From contig CM072887.1 in NCBI GenBank assembly GCA_037013685.1, forward strand, positions 43,761,154 to 43,825,153: a DNA stretch of 64,000 nucleotides, in the 5' to 3' direction. The notes below the pieces were generated by a model, which searched no databases, had not been told where the DNA came from, and was given only the letters and a program-made list of their open reading frames with translations. This DNA comes from Acridotheres tristis (taxonomy: Eukaryota; Chordata; Aves; Passeriformes; Sturnidae). Position numbers and translations under genes: made by a program. Positions 50,901 through 63,500 of this stretch are shown piece by piece (the first letter of the stretch is position 1; each line of letters opens with the position of its first letter).

Positions 50901-53900
50901 GTCTGTTGAACAGTAGCCAGACTTTTGGTTTGCTTAGGAGGCTCTAGTTCTTTGACAATCTGCTCAGCACACACTGTAATCTGAAACAAAACAATAATAA
51001 TGCAAGCACCAATGAACAATTTGTCACATCACATATCTGTGCCCTGCCTTTTTTTAAAAACACATCCCTTTCATGCACATATATAATCCACATATTCCTG
51101 TCATATCTCAGAAAGTGAAAATCAGTGCTGCAGAAAAGAAGTGACTTCTGCTGAATTCATTCACTTAGTGTAATAAATAACTGATAGGTAGCTTTTAAAG
51201 AAACACCTTTTAAAAGCAGTCATTTAACAAACATTTCATACCACTAACACTATTCTATTATTTGACAAAAAGCTTCCCATTCCTTTCCCACTATAAATGA
51301 TATAAACAAGAAGTGTTACTGAATGTAGGTGACACAAAATCACACTGCAACAGGTTTGAACATATTTCTGTCTTCTGGAGGTTGCCACTTACCCCTTTAA
51401 ACACACTGCTGATTGTCTGGGCACAAAGTGGGTTCTTACAGTTTAAGAGTAAGTCAAACAATACTTTTAGTAGCTTCTGTTGCACCATCCCATCCGACAC
51501 AGCTGCAAAGAATGGCTTAGTAATCTACAAAAGGGAGAAAAAAAGGATGCAGAGGGGTTTACTTTAAGAGGATAACAAAATTGCAGGGTGTGGAATTAAT
51601 GTATGTTGGATTCTGTAAGACACACCCCATCATGCAGTATTGCAAAAATTTGCATATTAACAACATATTTGTATATATCTAGGAATCTTAAAGATGTAAA
51701 TCACATACATGTGAAATATCCAACAAACAGACCAATTTCTGAAATTTTTCACACCACTTGACTGGTGTGGGGAACAAAATTGCTGTTGCCAGCCTTTGGG
51801 AAGTACATGCCAACACCTGGCTAACATAGGCCCGAATTTGTAACTTCCTTCAAATGAAACTATTTCTCACCTACTGTATTTTGTTGACAACTTTTCCTCA
51901 GATGAAAAACATTAGGTAAAGCTGTTGCCTGACCAACAAAAACCTAAGACCTGTGGAACAGTAGTATCTGCAACAATACAGGAATTCATCAGCATGTAAA
52001 TACAGCATTGCTATTTTGTGCTTGTCAAAATGCAAATAAATAGAGCAAGCAGCAATATCTCCTTCTGATAATTTTAAGAGTTCAAGTTTTGCAGCCTGTT
52101 TAGATGTTTCAGAGACACTATGGAGACATTGAAATCTTGTAGTAAAAAAAGGACAGGCTGAAAGCTGTGGACTCCTCCACACAGAAGGAGCCCTTTTAAA
52201 TCCAATTTCAAACACTGCTAGCTGCTTTAAGCATAAAAAGAAATAGAAGGTATTTCATAAAGCCATACCTGCCCAAGTGCTGTGATCTGAAATGCTGGAA
52301 TTTCTTCATATATTTTCTTGTCAGCATGCAGACTTTTGATAAATAAATCCAGACTCTGCTGATCCTTGCACAGAAGGGTTGCTGAATATTCATTAAACTT
52401 TCCAAGGATTAGATGGAGGAGAATGACTTCATCTTTTAATATTGCCTCACGTTTGTTAGAGACCTTCTCTAGCAAACGGTCTAGTGCAGGCAAGAGGTGA
52501 GAGAGAACCATCTGCAAACAGAGCAAATGTGAAACAGAAGTTTTTACCCATTCTCAATTTAACAAATTTCCAGTAGCTTCATTGTACTGCAGCATCCCCT
52601 CTCTCAGACCACACTGCATACACTACTTTAGGCAACAGCTGTTCAACTGGAAAAATACAAGACATAATATGAGATTATCTCAAGTACCTGCTCATCTGCT
52701 CCTTAGCTATTCTCCTTTGCAGAGTAGTATTTCATAATTTCAAAGTACAGAAACAAGGTAATTTTTCCTCCCATTTATGACTGCTGTTTTCCAGAAAACC
52801 CAAATGTGAAGCAAAACCACTCACCCCCTCTACGCAGTTCACAATCTTTTCAAGACACATACAAGTGAACAGAACATAAAAATTCTAATTTAATTCAAAT
52901 TTTGAACTTTGAAGTCATATATTTTCCAGCACTTGGAAAATTCTGAATATGCTAGATTAGAGTAGGTAAATATATATAAAAGAAATTCACAGTACTACTT
53001 AATACCTTGCAATTCTGTACAGAAAAATCTATTTTCACTAAGCAATACATTTCTTCTGTAACAATCTCTTCTGAAACGGTCTTTTTTAGTAATATCAAGG
53101 GAGTTTCCTTAAAAATTCCAGAGCAAAATTCTGTAGCCATTACATTCCTGGAAGGAGTATGCAAATATTTTGTTTCATTAAACCATACTTTGCAGCTTTA
53201 TTGCATATTATTGGAGATGTCAACTTTATACCTAATAATCTAACATATTATAGAATTATTTAACAACATTATTACTAAGTTAAATGTGATTTCAGCATTT
53301 CATTCAAGTGCAGAACCCGTAAAAAACTCAAAAAGCAGCACTTACTTCACCATGGATTTCATGAAGAATTTTCAGTAGGTTTCTTGCAATATATGATGGG
53401 AAAATAGGGCTCTGTACACAATCAAGTATGTTTTCCAAAGCTTCCAACATTTTTTTCTTCTGGGATTTCTGTTTTGGCTGTGTCTCAAGCTCCTCAAAGA
53501 GAGTTCCCATAATCTAGTTTATTAACAAAGTGAAAATCAAGTCATTTTCTTTAAAAAAAAATTATAACAATTATTTGATGCTTTCATAAAACTGCAATCT
53601 AGATATAAGCAGAGTTCTTCATGTGGAAATAAACCACTGATAATGCCTCTTAGGGTCTCAGCTCTCTGCATGTAATAAATCACTTGAATGTTTTCACAGT
53701 TCTTAAAAAAATTATAAATCAGTCCACTATACAATACAAAGATGATTCACTTTCCTGGTTAACTTGATTTCTTTTCTGTAAGATAGAAGCTCACAGCAGC
53801 AGATAAAACTTGTATTAACGTACACCTTAATTAAAAAAATACCTGTGCTATGTATGTAGGGTCAGATACAATCTCTTCTGTCTTTTGCTCCAAATGATGA

Positions 53901-54509
53901 AGGACAGGATGAAATAGAGACTCCTTAATTCCTCTCAAGGAATGGAGGCAGTTGAGAGCAGCCCTTCGAACTTCACTCACAGGACTACCCAAGTTAATTA
54001 GCAAAGATATCACCACTGCAAGAAGAAGGGAGGAAGGAAAAGAACAAAGTGAGAGGTGAAAATTTTAACTGTAGCTGTCTCTGAAGAGGCATCAACATTA
54101 CTTTGGAATTAAGCAGTCATCTCTTTTCACTGTAAACCTCTAGGGCACACAAAACCAACCCAAGTCTCACAGATTCATGACTCTGAACTCCATCATAGTC
54201 CTTATATTCATGTTTAAGCTCAGAGCTCATATATTGCTACTGACTGTCACACCCTGACACTGCTCAGACAGTAATGTCCTGTAACTGACTCCTTCAGCAC
54301 AGCACTGTGCTCCTTTAACACTTTTAAAATTAAAAACAAACCAGTGGCTTCACTTACTTCAAGCTTGGACTTACAACTGCACCAGTGGATCAGCAAGAGA
54401 ACTGTCTCAGCCCAGTGCAGCTGAACATAAGTAACTCGAGATACCCTTCATGATATAAAATATAGTAAAATTGCACAAAATTAAAAGTAATGTGATTGAG
54501 TTCTAAGAT

Positions 54510-54562
<53 letters not shown>

Positions 54563-57500
54563 ATATTTTACTTTACCTGGAGATGATGGTGATAGCAGTT
54601 GTTTCTTTTTCTGGTTTGTTTGTGATTCAAGCAGTGCATAGCCAATATACAGAGCCTGAGTCTGTAACATTGCACTGACTTCATAGTTGAGTTGATTTGA
54701 AAGGTTATAACTGTAAGTCCATAAAATGGAAAGGAATTTGAAGAGAACTTCTGAATCTTTTAGATGTACCTTAAATTTAACACAATGAGAAAGAAAAAAA
54801 AGAAAAAAGCACTTGTTTAATATATTTGGCAAACTACTACTGAAAACATTTGATATACCACCCCAACCACTTCAAGGGAGCACACCAAAAGAGAACTTTG
54901 TCTCAGAAAAACAGAGAAACGGTGTCTTTTGGGAAGAAAAAGTTATTGAGTAAATGCTGCATATATATACAAGTCCAGACATTATTTATATATGAATGTG
55001 AAAACACATGAGATGATGTAATAAGGAATAATTTCTCCTACAAGTTTTTCTTTCAGTTTCTGTATTTAAACACTACCAAATTTTACAGAGCAAGCCTCTG
55101 TCGTGCTACCAGATAGAACCGAAACTTTTTGCTCAAACTTTAGGCTCTTGATCTTGTCCTGCGAATCAGTGTTATGTTGTCATCTTTGCCTTAACTAGTA
55201 CATTTGTGGATTGTTTTTTTTTTTAACTTTAGTTTTCCATTGTTACATTTAATTAGGGTTAAGTAACCCAGCTGAAGCTTACATTTCCATCTCCTCACAG
55301 TACTTGAATGCCACAAGCAGCATTGCATGACCTGTTGATCATTTTTCTCAGCGTTCCGTAAAATTAATACAACCATGTAAGAGCTGATGACTCATAATTC
55401 AGAGCAACAAATGCAAAAATAATACCTTGAATAAGAGATTCATCAATGCTCTGTACTGAAGAGCATCATTTCCCTCACTAGCTCCACTGACAAGCAGGTC
55501 AAACAGCCCCAAAAGGAGGTGCAGGTAGTCTTGGCTATCTTGATTCAGAGATTCAGGATTCCACCAAGATTCCTCTAAAAAATATAGGTTATAATTAAGA
55601 TGCAGCAGGTGAGTAGGAACACTCTCAGAAACCAGGAGAACACAGTTAAAAGTCCTCTAGTTAAAAGAGGACAATACATTTGGTTGATTTAATGTTCACA
55701 AGTAAGTAATCTTTACAGGTGTCAATAAACAAGAAGGTTGGGGAAGCAACATCTCCTTGATTCCAACAACTTCTGAAGGAAAAAAAAAATTAACTTTCCT
55801 CTTTCATTAACTTTCTTTTTTCACTGATGTAAGGGACAGGCAAAATCTAACACTTACCTTTTGAAAAGGACAGGGGAGGTTTTAGGCCATTAATGAAGTT
55901 TTTCAATAAGAACAGGACCATAGCTGACTCCTCTGCGTGAGCAGCCTCATCACTACTGAGCTTTTCTATATATGCTCTTAACAAGTCCTTAGGCACCAAA
56001 GTTTCCTCTACTGCTTCAACAGACCAATTTAGGGAAGTTTCCTGTGAATGAAAATCGATTTTAATGTGTTCTGTCACGATTCCATGCAACAGAAAACAGA
56101 AATATAGCATTAAAATTCAGCAACATTTAATTTCCAACCTCCAAAGAGGAATCCTTATGGAGTGAATTACATTTCTGATTTTACATTGAAACTTGCATCT
56201 GCAGTTTTAAAACCTATGCTAGCTATTTCTACCATAATTACAGTGTACATAAATGAGGTAATAAAAGAATAAAATATCAGTCTCTCTCAAAGGGACTGGG
56301 AATTTTTGACAGTCAGTTTAACACTTTCATCTAACTCTGCTTCAGGAAAACAATCCATATCTTTCAGATGCTTGCATATACAAAAAATCATTAATGGAAT
56401 AATTCGGAGGTCAGAATAAATAAATACCATCTGTAACTACACATGTGAGGGGATGTACACACAGAAACACTGCTCTGCTCACATGGGTTTCTAACACACA
56501 GAAAAAACCTAGAGCTGTTTCTCAACAAAATAAGTCAAGAAAATTCCAATGGAAACACACAGAGTAATTCTTAATGGCACTACTACCAAGTGTGTGTTTT
56601 TGCTCTGAGAAGTAAATGAAGGTGAGATTTTTCAGTCCTTCTTAAAGTTTCTGAACCTGGCCTTTAGTAAAAACAATTTAAAACACCTTCTTAATATTGT
56701 TTTCAATACAAAGAAAAAAACCCTCTCCACACTGGCTACATCTTACCTCTGCAGGTTCACAAGTTCTGAGATTTTGAATTTTTTTATCCAAGAAGCGGAA
56801 GATTCTGATAGCCACTGGAAAATAATTTTCCTTCATCTGTGTATTGCAGCAGCACTGAACAAGCACTGAACCAATGATATGAGTAGTTACTTTCTGTCTC
56901 ACACTGTCAGATTCTGTTTCAGCAACGAGTATCAGGTCATCAACCTTAGGAAAAAGAGCGCAGGACAACAAAAATCAGTATAGTATAACAGTGGGATTTC
57001 ACTGCAACTACAGAGAACATGTAAATGAAAAATGGTGTAATATTGCTTATTTTCTATCATAGGTAAAAAGTTACTGTCTGCTGTAATTGAACTCTTTGAA
57101 ACCTTGCAATCATCAGTTTCTATGAACTACTCACAGGTATACTTGCTTACTCCCTAGAAAATTTTTTTCAGGAAACTAAAAATTCCTTGAATTTAGTTAC
57201 GCTAATCATTTGTCATAAAAGGTAATCACTTCTTTTCCTTATGTTAAGGAGAAAATTGGTTTTATATGGATAGTATTGTGGTTTGCTATTTTTATATATA
57301 TATATATATGAATTGTATATAAATACATACATATAAATACACATATACATAAAAATATAAATAATTATATATATATATGCACACATACATATACATGTAT
57401 TTGCCTAGCAGCTTGACAATAGCATACTGCCTAGAGCAGCCATGTAAAGTTCTTCTATATCACATTTGTTTGATTATAGTCAAGTAAAATTTCTTTAAGG

Positions 57501-60500
57501 TTAGGCTGACATGGTACACTTACCATTTGCAAGAGTAAGGAAGGGTTCCCTGAAGTCAAGTTTCCAGAAAGTAGCAGAATAATTTTCTCATTGGCCACTC
57601 CAACCAACTCTGCAGACTTGGTAGATTTAAATGCCTCTTCAAGAGCTACTCCAAGGGGAAAAAAAATCAAATAATCTCGGTATAAAATTCACGTATTAAC
57701 ATACTGGTGGCTCAATAATATTTAGAATCAGTCAGAAACATACTAAACAATTTCTACCTCTTTTCAAAGAGTTTTTTTAAGAAATCCATTCACAGTTACA
57801 GCATGATAGCCTGATAGTGACAGCCTGCCCCGTTCAATAGGTTTAGGTTCAGTAAGGATGAGGTCCTAACTTGCCACAAGTTTCCTCTTATCAAGCTAGT
57901 TACAAGAAATCCTTTACCTTCTGGCCAGCCTTTCAGTAAGGGGTGTAAGGAGCAGAGGTCAGACTCTGATAAACAAACAGCCATTTTCCAATCTGAAGAT
58001 TTTGAATTTGCATTAGTGACTATCATAAAAGGTAATAATTGCATTACTGCTGCATCTAACAGTTCTTTCTTCTCTTTCAGAATCTCCTCTTTGACTAAAA
58101 TTTTTACTGCTCGTTCCAAAACCTTGTACCTAAAAGAGAACAAATCATGTTGAAAATACATTACTCAATCACATCAGCAACATTTCTTTGATTTGTTCTC
58201 TATTCTCCATGGTGATTTTCTGTATCGAAACAGCAGCAAGAACGAATAAGGAATTAATGGAAAATGGTATGAAAGAAATTGAACATCTCTCCTGTAACTC
58301 AGCATAGAAACAGCATAACAAAAAGCATTTGCAGGGAAACAGAGTTTTTAAAGTATTCTTTATAGTTACTTTTAAAAAATTAATTTATACAGAAAGAATG
58401 TAGACTGAAAAAAAAAGCACAAACATACCACTTTCCATCCTTTGAAAGATCAGCTTTCTGGAAAATGTTCAAAAGGCTTGATACTATTACTTCTGGTTTG
58501 ACTTGTTTCCTGAAAATCTGAACCATATTCAAGAAGAATGAATGAAAATACAACAATATACAATACAGTTTACCACATAACAATGGAAAATGCATCTGCT
58601 ATACTTAATAGAAACAGAGATCCCACATGACTAACTGCACTCATGCTGATGTTCATGTACTGTCAGGTGAAAAGAAGTACTAAGGCTGCCCAGTATGCCC
58701 CGTTGACATGCTAAAGTATGGAGAATTTATTGAATGTGGAAATATTTGGTTGAATTGATAAACAATATTCAAACTATGTTATAATTAAATAAAACCTGCT
58801 TTTACTTTACATTGCATCTGGATCACAAAAATATAAGACACATTAACAAAAGACCGTAAAGTTTAAAGGTGCACTCATGTGCTTCTATTTACTGGTGATC
58901 AAGAATGAATGAAAACACAGGACCAATTCCACTACTGCCAATAATATTCTCCACTACTACTAGCAGAAGCCATAAAGACAGACTGTTACTCTAGCTGGAA
59001 ACAATCAGTACAATGCATACCAGAGTTCTATCCAGTAAACCTGAGCTGGAGCTCAGGACTTTGCCACTATCAACTGACCAAATGACTCGCATATGGAAAA
59101 ACTCAACTGAGCACCTCTCACTAGAGTAATGTCTTGTGACTGCACCACTTTCCATCCAAAAGACAGATAGTGTGGCTTGCCTTTTTATAGAAAAACGTAC
59201 AGAATAAAGAGGAAGCATGTCTCAAATAATAATCAAAGATTTAAGTATGCCTCAGTATCTACATAAAAAAAAAAAAAAGAGAAACAAAATTGATAAATTA
59301 ACTGCCAACACCTTAGGAAAGATCAGGTAGCAGAGATCTGGGGGGAATTTGTGAGACAGCAAGTAACATAAACCTAAAATTTGTGTTTCTTTACCCTGTT
59401 AAAGGATAAAAGTAATGCAATAAGGACACAAGACAAGAAACAAAGCTACACAGAATGAATTCCAGACACACACACATTCAAATCCAGGTAAAATCTCGCA
59501 TGCCAAAGACACACACCTCCAAAGAACTGAGAGCAGACATCACAACATCTCTGTTGTCATCCTTGAGCCGTCCAAAGATTGCTTCTTCTATGAAAGCCTG
59601 ATCAAAGCCTTCCTGAAAAGATAAAGGAAAACAGAGTCAAAGGGAAAATAAATCATTTGTCTCTAGAATACTTTACAGGCTTTTAATGAAATATCTATCT
59701 GAATTCTAGTGTAAAAGAAGTGGTAATATCATCTCAATTAAACGTCACAGGCAGACTAACTTTCAATAACAAAAGAAAGAAACTTGGATTAATCTATTAA
59801 CTTGGATTTTATGAGAATGCGAGCAACTTAATCAACAAGAACTATACCCAGACTCCAGAATATGGGGAAATGGTGACAGAAGCCTACTGAAAACACCATG
59901 AAAAAAGCAGTAAGGATGACACAGGCAGTTACACATACCATTCACCTTCAACTGCTAAGTCTGGCAAGCAGCTTTTTGAAGACATTCTATGTTAAGTCAG
60001 TTCTGTAAGTGAGAAATTCAGACACAAACCTTTGAAGTTTCAATAACATCCTTCAAATGCTGAAGAGCCAGGACCCGCACAGCAGGCTGAGGATGATTCA
60101 AACTAAGCAGAAGGGAGGTATCAGAGACTTCCAGAAACTGAAATACAGATTGAACAGTAACCCCAGTGCATGTTAAAAATACTTTAAATATACATAAGAA
60201 TAATGGAAGATATACTTATGGCAATTTTTTGTACCAGAAGAAAACCTGCATAATCAAAACCTAGAAAGTTAAATTACAGTACAATAATATTGTATAACTG
60301 CTTTAAATTATTACATTTCTTCACTATTGCAGACAGTTTTTGGAAGATAGCTTGAAAAGTACAGTAAGCCACAGACACCATTATGTCCTAGAAAAGCATT
60401 GCGCTTATCTAAGGATTCTGAGAAAGCTCTAGTGACAATGTCAGTGTGACAGAGCACAGATAGAAACTGTTAAAAAGGCATCTCTGCTAGTCCAATTGCG

Positions 60501-63500
60501 TGCACTTATCTCAGGAACCTTAAAAGCTGGAAGAGAGTCATATGCCTTTGCTCTGCATGCCTTGTTTTTCTGTTAATCCACTTGTTACTCAGACACAGAA
60601 TCTGCACCTTTGTTAAATCAGTACAAAAATACAGGAAGCGCTTCTTTATGAGATCATCATATTTTCCTAAGTGCTTTCAGTCCTTCATTCATTGCAAACA
60701 ACAGCCATAATACTAACCAGCTCTTATTATAAATTCCTTGGCCAGATCTGTTGTAGTAATGGTTACTCTGTGTTAGGCTGAGCTTCAATTGCTCTTCAGA
60801 AACGGCACAGGAAGAACTCTGTGGTCACTCTATTCTTCCCTGTTACCGACTGTAAACATTCATAAAATCAGTGCAAGAAAAAGGACCAAGCCATCTTCTC
60901 CCAACAGTGATAAAGTTGTTTCTCAGCTTTCCCAAAACAGACACCTGTGCCACTGACAACAACCTTAAGTAAGATGAGGCCTTGCTGGGAACCACTGTGT
61001 TGTCACTATTGACCACTGCAGTGTATGTAGTGGCTAGGTTTCTAAGGAAAAAAATTATTGGTAGGAATTGGAGCAGGTGGAAACATATAAATTTGAACCA
61101 GGAAAAACTCACACTCGTGAGTCCTTATGATAAAAAATACTTAAAAGACCTGATAGCTTTTGTTTTATCACAGTTTTGACCAAGCTCCCCATCAAAATAT
61201 TTAACCAAGTTAGGGTTCTTTTTTGTTTGTTTGGGTTGGTTTTTTTGTTCCTTTTTTTTGTGGGAATGGTAGACATTTTGTTTATAAGGAGGAATAGAGA
61301 GCAGAACTCTGTCAAAAATCAGCCTTCTGACAGAATAATCATATAAGAGCTAGGATCACAATCCTACCTACCTTGTACTTGCCACAGCTTAATGAAAGAG
61401 AAATAAATTGATGAAAAAGATTTTGGTCAGCCTCATCTGTGCAGTCTTCCAGGTGTTTCTCCAAAACAGAGTCTAAGGCTTTCGGATACCTGCCAAAAGA
61501 CAAAATCATCAATATTTTCTGCAGAGGATTATAGAAAAACATATATTTACAAGAGAAAACCAGGGAAAACCAAGGAACTGAATGCATATGCATTCATCCA
61601 AACCAGACATATAAAGTGGCTTTGCAAAGGCAATAAACCATTATGTCTTAACACAGATGAAAGATATGCAGACCATTAGGATACATAATGAGCAGAGAAG
61701 GTCATGCTACAAGTAAAAGAGCTGTACAAAGCCAGTAGGTCTGCATCCATGTATTACAGTGACAACAAAATATGTAAGGATAGCTCAGTAAAACAAAATT
61801 TGCACAGAGTCTAGGAGTCAGTTATTTATTTTGTATCTATTTGAGCAAGAGTATTGTGCTTACTACACCCAGTAATCCAAGACCATAGCTGTTATCACCA
61901 CTCTACAGACTATGGGTCTGTCACAGAAAAATGGAACTTACTTTCTCTCGAGAAGTCTGATAAGAGGAAGGATCTTTTGATTGAGTACAGCCATTTTGGT
62001 GGGATTAGATTCAATCTCGGTACCACAGGAGATAAACTCTTCAAGAAACTTGCTAAAATTACAAACAAAAGGAAAAGCCATGCATATTTTGCATACTTTT
62101 TCATTACTGTTGTAAAGCACAGTGCTTAACAGATTAGGATTAATATACATTATTTACTGCTAGTACAGATTTGCTGCTGGCCTGAAGTTTCACTGTCTCA
62201 CAGCTACTTCCACAAATGCTAAATGAATGGCTCTTCTGGGTTACTGAATGTTTAAATTTCAAAATCCATGTCTGGACTTCACTTATGAACTCAGAAAATC
62301 ATGCTAATATAATGGTAATGCCATTGTCAGGAATCTTTTATTATTAAACCGGAAGTGACCACAGTACTGCATAAGAAAAAGAACTGAAGTCAACTCACGA
62401 AGCCAACAGGGAATCTAAATCCTTTTCCAGTGGTATACTCTCAAGAATAGCTTGAAGATGCATGATGTAAATGCTATTTTCTGTCTCCTCAGATTCTTCT
62501 TGCTCCTCTAAGAACAATCATAAAAGACGAACAATAGTTAGAGAACAGCCTCTTCACACTGATTAATGCAAATAGCTTATGCAGGCATCATCCTCTAGTA
62601 AACCAAGCAAACAACTTGAAGACCATGGTGCTCACTGATTACCAGCACTAACTATCTGTGGTGCATTGGCAATACTTTATACCAACCTTGTTAAAATGCC
62701 AAAGCCTGGATTGCTGCCAATAAATTCAAGAACGCTTTGGCATGCTTCAGATCTGCTGCTAAAAGCTGTGCCAGCAACTTCCCTAGAGCATTCCTTGCTG
62801 TGAATCTGGACCTTTTAACAAAAGAGCTTTCCCATTCGTGATTCAGCACTCCAATGTCACAGTGCAAACAGACTCTAGCACAGACACAGGCTACAACTAC
62901 ATGCCAGCCCCAGACTATTCCCAGGCAAGATTTCATAAGTACTACAGTACTACAATACACCTCTAAGAGAAAAAAAAGTTAAAAAAAAAAAAGGAAGAAC
63001 AAAAAGCAAACACACAAAAGCTCAATTAGGTCTTCACAGGTATTGGCACAGTTTCAATGGAAAAAGCAATTACACAGCTGCACACTGACCACAGTTATCT
63101 ATCTTTAAGACTGATCCAAGGTTTACAAAGAACCTGTGCTAGCTTACCTGTATCACTTTTCATGATGGTGTGAACAAGGTGAGGCAACAGGTAGCGGAGG
63201 AGAGGAGAAATATCATAGCCTGCTGACAGGCCTTGCAAAAGTGCTACCAGTTCTGGGGTTTTGCACAGATAATTAAATGGCCTGCAGAATTGAAAGGGGA
63301 AAAAAAAGAAAAATATGTATGCTCATCTGGGTTACAAACACTTTCAAAAAACCATACAGACTTCACAAGGATTCAATTTTCAGCATCAGGTAACAGCCCG
63401 ATTGTAAACAAACACTGAAAAGATTCAAAGGGCTCCACTTCCTTAATGCCAGATGTTTATTGGCACATTTGATATCCAAGAAGAAAAGAGGGTACTGCCA

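Noticed and set aside
62691..62960. 89-codon minus-strand frame as a further HEATR1 exon
   Set aside because: The flanking exons (63148-63281 and 62399-62507) already join in frame and match contiguous human sequence, so no exon is missing here.
35851..63281. U12-type introns in HEATR1
   Set aside because: All donors read are GT with ordinary U2-type context; none shows the GTATCCTT or ATATCCTT signature.
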